From positions 1-41,346 of the forward strand of contig JACQVS010000052.1 of assembly GCA_016209605.1 (NCBI GenBank): DNA of 41,346 bases, in the 5' to 3' direction. A program made the translations under genes and the position numbers. The stretch is from Planctomycetota bacterium (lineage in GTDB: Bacteria; Planctomycetota; UBA8108; JACQVS01). Below, piece after piece: positions 26,901 through 34,900 of the stretch. Positions within the stretch are counted from its first letter, which is position 1. Each line of letters begins with the position of its first letter. The notes under the pieces were generated by a model. The model saw only the letters and a program-made list of their open reading frames with translations, searched no databases and was not told where the DNA came from.

Positions 26901-27202
26901 AGGCCCGGGAAGCGGTCGGGGAATTCCGCGACGAGAAAGTCTTGATGATAGTTGTACAGGTTGACGTTCTGGAAGATCGGCGGAAGAAGGCTCGGATCAT
27001 CCAGCGCCGGCACCATGAACTTGGTGGTCCGGTCGACGCCGGGCAGGAAGCGCTCGGGAAGGGAGAAGCGCTCGAACTCCTCCTGGTTCTGGATGGAAAA
27101 GAGGTAAGCCTCCCCTTCTCCGGCGGCTCCTTGGGCAATGGCCAGCCTGGGGAGAAACCGGACCACAGATAACATCGCCAAGAAGAGAAGCCGCTTCTTC
27201 AT
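23954..27202 (-). CDS. Secreted PEP synthase/PPDK-like (ATP-grasp plus swivelling His domain) protein with dockerin-like C-terminus
   Basis: A 1082-residue protein. A signal peptide (MKKRLLFLAMLSVVRFLPRL) is followed by an unassigned domain, then a segment like the phosphohistidine swivelling domain of PEP-utilising enzymes (about residues 235-310; ELGHLAIRSGIRGTPNAYV with H266). Next is a PPDK_N/PEP-synthase ATP-binding domain: VRCRSSSNAEDLLEF at about 469-483, LANGVAFTGNP near 570, and LKQVRPF near 682. About 300 residues follow without a recognised domain, then the shared RRGDANSSGKVNVTDA EF-hand pair and Cys tail. In classical PPDK and PEP synthase the ATP-grasp domain comes first and the His domain second, so the order is reversed here. 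Export of an ATP-dependent phosphotransferase is odd, since ATP is absent outside. GAGGGA precedes the ATG by about nine bases. First gene of a three-gene operon. Confidence 0.85.
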   Translation of the reverse strand: MKKRLLFLAMLSVVRFLPRLAIAQGAAGEGEAYLFSIQNQEEFERFSLPERFLPGVDRTTKFMVPALDDPSLLPPIFQNVNLYNYHQDFLVAEFPDRFPGLSGPEYLALVERRASRKYFAGFIFRFKGEPDSTYSFDVFTLDGDRSELPRKEEMKWVHDQLAPVFKLGDPSYSPRSSDALKNAKTWIDPGFNINFSFGSGGADYIPYTIAQNYGRVRVFTEEEFTKANRTGAFSSQDIVVLEPAPADIEGVIAGAITGSFQSELGHLAIRSGIRGTPNAYVRNATTVFQPWNGKLVFLDVGANGYKVEPAATLEEAEAWWASHRPNLGARFNFEFDADYKKLDAVWDVSLDGSVRLVPRYGGKGSNFARLYSFLPEPARTPGFLVPMSYYIQFMATNRTSSFKDPSQKVTFAQYLEELLADPEFRGNSQSRFKALESWRDLIEKDGVVDPEVVKDIIFKILAVFGDPNKPVRCRSSSNAEDLLEFNGAGLYSSKGGCPADDLDADDLGPSRCDAAELDEDGVEEALKVVWASLWNFRAFEEREYFQVPHSKAKMAVLVSEAFPDELANGVAFTGNPTLRGDRRFVINAQAGDLSVVFTDPKVVAEKDILEMKDGQVTGIIRARASSEVPLGTFVLSDDQLKELGGLMALVESKYPLELEGHQPDEVILDFEWKLDRHTGRIRLKQVRPFLIASGASVEIPEIKLTVPEGMMLCASFMVNRPLKRVLELKAQAKLRAGEHRARADGTSGADLFEWLEFSPVGPRLAPLGKGVWTAERTGEPDPGLDFKMSQDFRTPEGELVRASVGKLLLRDDGPADIELDQEALTWAINPYILHLEFSFPGDGEDDNRRTTKFLPCDLSHLPLYNIDAEFEGGDRFHTEERFEDVLDGTGPAELFLGRVSLAGQVQEVTDYWRLAYSAGHHNDTPYPEHWIVLDPVLDLPGTGRVKAVAVAQGDKSLDSLPTAFLLDENFEKLKDLDIVLFRRQEEGTEEIPQFRRGDANSSGKVNVTDALVILRHLFAGGPLACPDAADFDDIGTVDMDDAILILFYLFLGLDPPAAPGSTRCGVDVEPDELEACIGAGCR

Positions 27203-27346
27203 AAGTCAATCCCTCAAAACCCAGAAATGGCAGTTAGAGACGCAACACGTTAATTTTAACAGAAATAAATTCCCAATATAACCCTTGTCTTTCGGCGCCG
27301 GAGTGGGTAAATTTTTAGTTAAGTCTAAAATCCGGTTGCTATTGTT

Positions 27347-27372
27347 CAGCCTGTCTCTGGTTCGACAGGCTG
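27347..27372 (+). promoter_or_regulatory. Perfect 9-bp inverted repeat in the 5' leader of the divergent VCBS gene
   Basis: CAGCCTGTC (27347-27355) and GACAGGCTG (27364-27372) flank an 8-base loop, 42 bases upstream of the ATG at 27414. No U-run follows. It could be a dimeric-regulator site or an mRNA hairpin. No confident -10/-35 pair was found in the 211-base divergent gap. Confidence 0.4.
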
Positions 27373-27413
27373 GCCGGAGAGTCAAACACAAGGTTAACTA
27401 TGGGTTGAGGGAA

Positions 27414-29951
27414 ATGTCAAGGATCATTCTTCTTACACTAGCGTCGATCGTTCTTCCGGTCTCGTTCGCCCTGGCCAAGGGAGACGGGACCCTTCAAGGC
27501 CCGCTGACCATCACCACCGGCCGCCCCGGCCCGGTCACGGTCCACACCGGCGACTTCAACGGCGATGGGAAGCTGGACATCGTCTCGGCCAACGGCGTGG
27601 CCTCGAACGAGGCCACCGGCTCCCCCAGCATCTACATCCTCTTGCAGAACCCCTCCAACCGCCTGGACTGGCAGGTCCAGACGCTCCGGATCGGCTCTTC
27701 GGCCGTTTTCGTGCGCGGCGCCGACTTCGACAACGATGGCTTCGATGACATCATGGTCGGCGACGTCGCCCAGTACGCTTTTTACGTCCACTCGAAGGGG
27801 GATGGGACTTTCGACCCCCCCGTGAAGATCACCCAGGCCAACGGCGCCCGCTGGGTCACCGTTGGCGACTTCAACAACGACGACAAGCTCGACTTCGCCT
27901 GTTCGAACTTCCGCAGCTCCAACCTCACCATCTTCCTCGGAGACGGCGCCGGGAATTTTACCCTGAGTTCGAAATTTTCCGGCTCCCGCGAGCACACCCT
28001 CGAAGCCCTGGACTTCGACGGCGATGGGAAGATGGACCTCATGCAGGGGAGCGGCCTGCCCGGGATCACGCCTTACAAGAATTTGGGCTTGGTGGACGGG
28101 GTGTTGAAGTTCCAGGCCCGCCCCAACGTTTCCAACCTGGGATGCATCGAATACATTGCCGAGGCGGGCACTTACAAGTTCAACAAGGCCACCCAGAAGC
28201 TGGAGTATACCCTGATCGGCGACTTGAATCACGATGGCAAGGCGGACCTGGCCGTCACCTGCATCGATGACCAGAACGCCTACGTCGGTGTGAGCTTGGG
28301 AACCGGCCAGTACAAGAAGGTCCTGCAATTTGCCGGCGGCGGCAGGACCGAATCCACGGCCTTTGCCGACCTGAACCAGGACGGCCATATCGACGTCGCC
28401 ATGGTGAGCAACGACAGCAGCAACTTGTGGGTCTTCCTCGGAAAAGGCGATGGGACCTTCCAGGGGGACGGGAAAGCTCCGGAGCCGGATCCCATCATTT
28501 TCGGCCCTACCGGGACGTACCCGGCCTTCCTGGTCTCCCAGGACCTCGATGGCGATGGCTACTTCGATGTCATCTCCGGCGAGCAGACCTCCGTTTCGGT
28601 CACCATCTTCTGGGGGAAGGCCGGCGAGCGGTTCCTCGAGTCCGGCTACAGCCTCACCGGCTTCGCCGGGGCGAAGACCATGGCGCTGGCGGACGCGGAT
28701 AAGGATGGGGTGCTGGACCTCATCCTCCCCCGCTCCGATCAGCTTTTGGTCAATTACTACCTCAAACCGGGCCAGGGGCCGGCGACCAAGCCTTCCTTCA
28801 ACATCCCCGTTGAAAAGAAATATACCCTGCTTGAAACCGCCGATCTCGATGCAGACGGTTTTCCCGACCTCATCGGGGCGGACGCGGTGGGCGGGACCGC
28901 CCAGGTGGCGATCATTGACCCCGTGGCCAGAACCCCCCGCAGCCAGCTTTCCTTCACGGCCGGGGTCTCCCCCTCCTATGTGGAGCTCGGCCAGGTCGAT
29001 GGATCCGCCCCCCTGGACTTTCTGGTGGCTTGCAAAGGATCGAACCACGTGGCGATCTTCCTCGGCCAGGGCGGCGGGGCCTTTGGCGAAGCCAAGCTCC
29101 TCCCGACGGTGGAGAAGCCGAAGGCGACCGCCCTGAGGGACCTGGACGACGATACCTTTCAGGACCTGCTGGTCCTGGGAGACACGGCCGCCGTGGTCCA
29201 TTACGGCAAGGGCGGAGGAGAGTTCGCGGAGCCGGCGGACGTGGTGAGGGACACGACCAAGATCTACACCCACGCGGCCATCGGCGACGTGGTTGGAGAC
29301 ACCGCCTTGGATCTGGTGGTCACGGAGCAAAAGACCACCAGCGTGTACATCTTCCCCGGGAAGGGGGACCGCCTGTTTGAGGTCCCGATCGCCATCAAGT
29401 TGACCGCCGCTCCGACGACGGTGGTGCTCGCGGACATGAACGAGGACGGCCTCCTCGACCTCACCCTCTCCAGCCTCAGCAGCCGGTCGGCCTTCATCCT
29501 CCTCAACCAGGGCCAGGGCAACTTCGCCAAGGCGGCGGTTTACGGGCTGGGGGTGACGCCCCAGAGACACAGAATCGCCGACCTCAACGGCGACGGGATC
29601 CTGGACGTGATCGGCTTCATGGCCACTCAGGCCACGGTCCTCCTCGGCCGCTCGGAGGCCGCGCCGATCGACGGCAAGTTCCGCCGCGGCGACGCCAACG
29701 CGAATGGCCAGCTCGAAATCACCGACCCCATTATGATCCTCCTCCGGCTTTTCCTCGGGGGAGAAGCCATCCCCTGCGAGGATGCGGCGGATGCGGATAA
29801 TGACGGAGCGGTCGGGATGAACGATGCGGTCCTGGTTCTCCTGCGGCTTTTCGCGGGCGGAGATCCGCTCCCGCCTCCAGGCCCCGGAGGCTGCGGCGAA
29901 GACCCCGATCAGGTCCCCGACCAGCTCACCTGCAACGCGCCTTGCATCTGA
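27414..29951 (+). CDS. Secreted FG-GAP/VCBS repeat protein with dockerin-like C-terminus
   Basis: An 845-residue exported protein. The ATG at 27414 is followed by a clean signal peptide (MSRIILLTLASIVLPVSFALA) and preceded by GAGGGA; the longer frame to 27285 adds unrelated basic sequence. It is paralogous over its length to the protein at 11186-13633 (VHTGDFNGDGKLDIVSANG, LLQNPSNRL, GSREHTLEALDFDGDGKMDL, CKGSNHVAIFL). VCBS/FG-GAP calcium loops fill the body, and the tail is RRGDANANGQLEITDP / DNDGAVGMNDA with a CGEDPDQ...C...C end (29682-29951). It is transcribed away from the dikinase operon, and its end faces the subtilase gene across a gap with two REP-like hairpins. No enzyme motif. Confidence 0.88.
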   Translation: MSRIILLTLASIVLPVSFALAKGDGTLQGPLTITTGRPGPVTVHTGDFNGDGKLDIVSANGVASNEATGSPSIYILLQNPSNRLDWQVQTLRIGSSAVFVRGADFDNDGFDDIMVGDVAQYAFYVHSKGDGTFDPPVKITQANGARWVTVGDFNNDDKLDFACSNFRSSNLTIFLGDGAGNFTLSSKFSGSREHTLEALDFDGDGKMDLMQGSGLPGITPYKNLGLVDGVLKFQARPNVSNLGCIEYIAEAGTYKFNKATQKLEYTLIGDLNHDGKADLAVTCIDDQNAYVGVSLGTGQYKKVLQFAGGGRTESTAFADLNQDGHIDVAMVSNDSSNLWVFLGKGDGTFQGDGKAPEPDPIIFGPTGTYPAFLVSQDLDGDGYFDVISGEQTSVSVTIFWGKAGERFLESGYSLTGFAGAKTMALADADKDGVLDLILPRSDQLLVNYYLKPGQGPATKPSFNIPVEKKYTLLETADLDADGFPDLIGADAVGGTAQVAIIDPVARTPRSQLSFTAGVSPSYVELGQVDGSAPLDFLVACKGSNHVAIFLGQGGGAFGEAKLLPTVEKPKATALRDLDDDTFQDLLVLGDTAAVVHYGKGGGEFAEPADVVRDTTKIYTHAAIGDVVGDTALDLVVTEQKTTSVYIFPGKGDRLFEVPIAIKLTAAPTTVVLADMNEDGLLDLTLSSLSSRSAFILLNQGQGNFAKAAVYGLGVTPQRHRIADLNGDGILDVIGFMATQATVLLGRSEAAPIDGKFRRGDANANGQLEITDPIMILLRLFLGGEAIPCEDAADADNDGAVGMNDAVLVLLRLFAGGDPLPPPGPGGCGEDPDQVPDQLTCNAPCI

Positions 29952-30048
29952 GAGGTCCAGGATACTGGGCGAGCCCCTTCGCGCGACGGTCAAAAAATTT
30001 CCTGAACGACGGCCCTTCTCTTCCCGCCCCGCCCTGCCGGTAAGATCA

Positions 30049-30113
30049 TAATGCGGGCTTCGCCCGCAAACGAGCTATCCGCAACTTTTCCGCAGCTTGC
30101 GGAGAAGTTGCGG
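30049..30113. repeat. REP-like double hairpin between convergent genes
   Basis: The first hairpin, TGCGGGC-TTC-GCCCGCA (30052-30068), is identical to the one at 13711. The second pairs CCGCAACTT (30079-30087) with AAGTTGCGG (30105-30113), with an inner TCCGCA-GCT-TGCGGA stem, and aligns with 8302-8344. Placed between converging genes it could act as a bidirectional terminator, but the sequence conservation at other sites points to a dispersed repeat. Confidence 0.65.
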
Positions 30114-30125
30114 AAGAAGAATCTA

Positions 30126-31904
30126 CTATGGGCAGATGGAGGAGGCGCATCCGAGGTTGTACGGCGAGGCGGCCGGATCGGGCCCGCAAGGGAAAGGCGG
30201 CGGGGGCGGCGCCGGCGGCGGGGCGGTGCCCATGAACATCCAAGTGCAGAGATTTATGGCATCGAGAAGCTCGATGATGCCGTCATCGTTCACATCGGCA
30301 GATTCCAGGCACGGAGGTTGTTCGTATCCAAGAAAAAGCCAGCCAGCTGTATAGATGCAGTCCGAGATGTCCAGGTTCCCATCGTTATTGGCATCGCCGC
30401 GGCGGAACTTGCAAAGGGATGGGTACGTCTGGACGAGCAGTTGCTGCGCCGCCGGCATGTTGAGGAAGGGGCCGACGTGCCCGCCCGTCCCCTGGGGGGT
30501 CCCCGAATTGATGAGGAGCCAGCGCATCTCGGCCGGCGTGAGCCGCCGGCAGAGCCGGTCCACCGCGAAGGACTGGAGGGAAGCGCACGCCGCCGCCGCC
30601 ATGGCGGAGGCCGCGCTGGTGTGCTGGAAACCGCCGGTATACGACGAATTGGACACCATCATTGGATTCGTGCCGTATCCGAGCGTGGTCACCATTTCCC
30701 CCCATCCCTGGACGTTGACGCGGCTGCCGTAGGTGCTCGAGGAATGCTTATCATGACTCGTGGTGGGCATCCCCGCGCCCACGATGATCGCTCCGCTGTC
30801 GGCCCACTTCATGTAACAGCTCATGCAGGTGTAGGATGGGCCATCGAGGTTCTGATTGCCGTTCCCGGCCGCCGCGACCACGATGATTTTTTTGCCGGTT
30901 CCCGTTATAACTAGGGCATGCAGGTTCGGGTCGGATTCGGCGGGGATGTAATCCGTGCAGGTCATGCAGGAATTCAGTTGCATCTCCAGAAGGACGACGT
31001 CTCCTTCACTCGAGTCGTCAATGGCCTTGGTGACGCAAGTGTAGAGCGGTACGGTTCCCAGCGGCGGCGGGGGCAGATAATCTTCAGGATAAACGCGAAC
31101 TTCCGCGTCAGGAGCCAGCCCGGTGCAACCGTAGCTATTCTTCTGCGCGCAGATGATGCCGAGAACGGCGGTCCCATGATTGATCAGCTTGGGGTCCGTC
31201 ACCGCGGGAGTCACCCCGGTCCAAAGGGCGATGGGGACGCCATGGAGGTCCTCATGGATCAGGTTCCAGTTGTACTCGCAGTCGGTCAGCCGGATCCCCT
31301 TGCCGCGCGTGGCCCCCTTGGTCCAGGCAAGATCCATGTTCATGCCGGGATCCGGCTCTCGATAATCCTGGTACGGGACATAGTTCGGCGATGCCGGGGT
31401 CGGGGTATGGGAGGGGGGCGGCACTCCCTGGGCCGCGATATAGGCATACTCCACCTCGTCCTGGGCTTGCAGCGCGTTTCCGGCCGCGATCATCTCCTCG
31501 GGATTCTCCTCCGGGAGCCGGGCAGTCAGGATTCCCGCCAGGTCCGCCTGAACCACGCCGGTGTTCGCGGCGGCGAGCTCTGTCAAGGCGGCGAGCGTCT
31601 CTTCCGGGACGTCGATGGAGGGGAAGAATGAGATGCCGTGCTGGACGGCCACGTTCATCACCTCGACAAGGTCCATGCCGGAGCGGGAGATGAGCCCTCC
31701 ATCGGGAGCCGCCCGCGCCTGGACCTCATCCACGAACTTCACGGTCAGAAACTCCTGGTAACCTGGGCGCGACACCAGAACTTGCTTGGGATAAGGCGTT
31801 CGAGGCAAAAGATCCTGGCCTTGCGCGGGCAGATCAGGGCAGAGTTGAAACGCCGTCGAGGCTGCAACAGCGGCGCCAAAAAAATATTCGTGGAACCCCT
31901 TCAT
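30126..31904 (-). CDS. Secreted S8 (subtilisin-like) peptidase with dockerin-like C-terminus
   Basis: A 592-residue exported serine peptidase. The signal-like N-terminus (GAAVAASTAFQLCPDLPAQG) and a prodomain-like region (about residues 40-160) precede the catalytic domain. Triad candidates are Asp in IRLTDCEYNW, His in LINHGTAVLGI and Ser in QHTSAASAMAAA; the oxyanion Asn is in VVAAAGNGN. The usual GTSxAxP around the Ser is altered to HTSAASA. Extra cysteines (SCMTCTDY, YTCMSCYMKW) suggest disulfides. The C-terminus has RRGDANNDGNLDISDC / VNDDGIIELLDA, a proline-rich linker and CGPDP...C...C (30126-30404). GGAG lies nine bases before the ATG. It follows the receptor-kinase gene by 58 bases, so is probably the third gene of the sigma-kinase operon. 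Confidence 0.9.
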   Translation of the reverse strand: MKGFHEYFFGAAVAASTAFQLCPDLPAQGQDLLPRTPYPKQVLVSRPGYQEFLTVKFVDEVQARAAPDGGLISRSGMDLVEVMNVAVQHGISFFPSIDVPEETLAALTELAAANTGVVQADLAGILTARLPEENPEEMIAAGNALQAQDEVEYAYIAAQGVPPPSHTPTPASPNYVPYQDYREPDPGMNMDLAWTKGATRGKGIRLTDCEYNWNLIHEDLHGVPIALWTGVTPAVTDPKLINHGTAVLGIICAQKNSYGCTGLAPDAEVRVYPEDYLPPPPLGTVPLYTCVTKAIDDSSEGDVVLLEMQLNSCMTCTDYIPAESDPNLHALVITGTGKKIIVVAAAGNGNQNLDGPSYTCMSCYMKWADSGAIIVGAGMPTTSHDKHSSSTYGSRVNVQGWGEMVTTLGYGTNPMMVSNSSYTGGFQHTSAASAMAAAACASLQSFAVDRLCRRLTPAEMRWLLINSGTPQGTGGHVGPFLNMPAAQQLLVQTYPSLCKFRRGDANNDGNLDISDCIYTAGWLFLGYEQPPCLESADVNDDGIIELLDAINLCTWMFMGTAPPPAPPPPPFPCGPDPAASPYNLGCASSICP

Positions 31905-31962
31905 GACCGTTAACTCCTATTTTCGACTCCAAAACGCGCTGCGAAAAGCAGCCCTTCAAAGA

Positions 31963-34900
31963 CTAAAGCCTCTCGATCTCGATCGCGGAGATCTTCGGAT
32001 GCTCGAGGCGGCGCACGAAATCCAGGTCGAGCGCCCCATCGTTCACCTCCACCTCCGAGGGATAGATGTCCGGAACGCCGAATCCCGCCTCCAGGGGCTC
32101 GTAGTCGATCAGGCGCGGCTCGTTCTCGAGCAGGACATCGAAGCGCCGCCGGCTGGCCTCCTCGAACCACCCTTCGGTGAAGTGAAGGGTGACCAGGTAC
32201 TTTCCCCTGGGCAGCGGGATGCTGTAGGCGCGCAAAGTCCGGCCCGGCTCCGGGAAGTAACGTTCGGTCCGGTAGATGGCGGCATCTTCGGAGGAAAGGC
32301 CCGCCTTCTCCATTTTCGGCAGCCACGTGACCTGTCCCCCGAGATGGAAGCGGTCCCGGCTCCAGAACGCTCCTCCCCTCTTGAAATCCCACCCGCCGCA
32401 GTTGATGCGGATCGGCTCCTTGGAAATCCATCGTTCCAGAAGCCATCTGGCGTCCTCGAGGAAGTCCGGCGGCTTGCCGCGCACGCCCGCGCTCGGCCAG
32501 CCCGCGACCAGACGATCGGCGATCCGAAGCGCTTCCGCCGGATCCATCTCGCAATTTCCCAGGGCCGCGCGGATCCAGCGGCTCCAGAGGCGGCGGACAT
32601 GGACCGGCCCCATCTCCAGCCCCTGGCGGAGAATCCGCTCCTCCTCCTGGAAGTCGCCTCGCTCGCCCAGGCACTCGGCCAGCCTCAAGAAGGGCTCGGG
32701 CCTGCCGGCGTCCTTCTCCACCGCGGCGCGGAATTTTTCCTCCGCCTCCATGGGCTTCCCATCCAACTTGAGGACCGTTCCCTCGAAGTAATCCAGCAGG
32801 CCATCGGCCGCCTCGGGTTGCCGGGCGGCCCGGAAATTATCCAGGTGCTGCCGGGCTCTCAAGAGCTTTCTCGAAGCCGGAGCCGGCTCCGCTTTGAGAG
32901 CGGCGCTCATGAAAAAGTCTCCATTCTCCACGGCGGCGTTGAGGCCCTGGAGGGCGAGGAGGTTCTCGCCGGCCTCCAATCTCTTCGGATCGATTTCGAA
33001 CTCCTTGATTTCCCAGGGGCGGCGCTCCTCTCGGTCCGCCGCCGCGAAGAAGGGGAGCCGGTCGCCCGCCTTCCCCGCGTTCCAGCGGGCCGTCTCGCGG
33101 CCGTTCAGGTAGGCGACGAAGCCGTCATCCGCTCGGACCGAAAGTACCAGCCTCTTGACTCTTGCCGGCTCGGCCACCGAGAAGCGATGCCGCAGGTAGA
33201 GGATTGAATAGGCTCCGACCATGTCGGCGAGGATGGTGCTTGCGCCCTCCACCTCCGGAAAGCCAAATCCGCCCGCGCCGCTCTCCCAATGGGCGTCATC
33301 GAAGCCGGTGAGGTCCGTCCACTCGAGGCCTGGAGACGGCTCGGCGGTCCCCCTGAAAAAACGCCAGGCGGCGCCTTCGGGGACGATCTGCTCGGGGGTC
33401 TCAACCAGGGCGTCGATGGTGGCGTGACAGGCGATATCCGGGAGCAGGTTCGCCCGGTATTTTTCAAGGAGGGTCGCAAGCGACCCGTCGGCTCCCTTCA
33501 ACAGCCTGGCGTCTTCGAGCCTGCAAATCTCGCGTTTCAGCTCCTCCCCCTCCGGAATGGGGATCCCCTCTCTCAAGAGGAGGGCCGCCAGGTTGTTGCG
33601 CGCCAAGACGACTTCGGGATCCTCCTCGAGGCTCGTCCGGTATTCGGCCATGGCCCCCTTCACATCCCCCAGGCCAGCGAGGGCATCCCCCAGTTTCCAA
33701 TGGAGGTCGCTCGAAAAGGGAGGCTTGAGATCGAGAGACCGGCGATAAGCGGCGATCGCCTCCTGGAAGATTCCGCTCAAGTAGAGGACCTGTCCGAGCT
33801 CTTTGAAGGCCAGGGCGTATTCTGGATTCAGCTCGCCGGCTTTCCGGTATGCGCCGATGGCCTCGTGAAATTTGGATGGATTTCCAAAACCTAAATTGTA
33901 AAGGCAGCTGCCCAGGTTGAGCCGGATGGCGGCGTTGTCCAGGCCAAGTCTCAAAGCTTCACGGTACTCCTTCTCTGCAAGGCCATACCTCGCCTCCCGG
34001 TGGTAAGACCAGGCCAGGTTGAAGCGCGCCAGGCCGAAGTCCGGCGCGCCCTCCACGGCCTTTTCATACAGCCGGCGCGCCTCCCAGAGATCCCCCTGGC
34101 GATCATGAATCGTGCCCAGGTTGTTGAGCGCGAAGACGCCGCGGGGATCGAATTCAATGGCCCTTTCGTAGACCTCCTTGGCCTCCTCCAGCCGGTCCAT
34201 GCCCTCCAGGCAGACGCCCAGCGGAACGAGAGGCCGGGGATCGCCGGGAGCCAGCTCGGCGGCGCGACGGTACAGGTCGCAGGCTTCCCGATAATTCCCC
34301 TGAGCCAGCCGCACATTCCCCAGGGCCAGGAGGGGCGTCGCATTCCGAGGGTTCAGGCCGCGAGCCTTCTCGCCGGCCTCCCAGGCCTTGTCGAATTGCT
34401 TGCGGGAGCGAAAGATCTCGGCTTGGAGGATCAGCTTGGCGGCGCCCGGGCTCATTTTTTCCGACCACAGCAGCGCCTTCTCGAGGTCTCCCAGGTCAAG
34501 GTGCGTGAGGGCGATTTCCTTGGCCGCTCGGTCCGCGGCGGGAAGGCCCTTGGTCTCGGCCTCCTGGAACAGATCCTCGAAGAGGTTCCCGGCCGCCGCC
34601 GGCTCATTTTTCAGGTGAAAGATCTTCCCCATCAAGAGCCTGGGCTCGAGCAGGTCCGGCCAAAACGATCTCGCGGCTCCGAAGGCCACCAGCGCCTCGA
34701 GATGCCGGCCGGCCTTGAGGTACGCGACTCCTTTCCCCAGCAAGATCTCGAGCTTGAAGCCGGGATACGGCTCCGGCAAGCCCTCGAAGCGGAGGTCGAT
34801 TTCGTCGAAAGCGCTCGCCGCCCTCCTCCACTGGAATCCCAGCGCCGCGTCCTGCGCGTCGAGCCACGCCTTCTGCCAGCCGGAGTCCGAGGATTGCAAC

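Noticed and set aside
27438..29993. 851-codon minus-strand frame opposite the divergent VCBS gene
   Set aside because: Shadow; the plus strand has a signal peptide, a ribosome site and the shared C-terminal tag.
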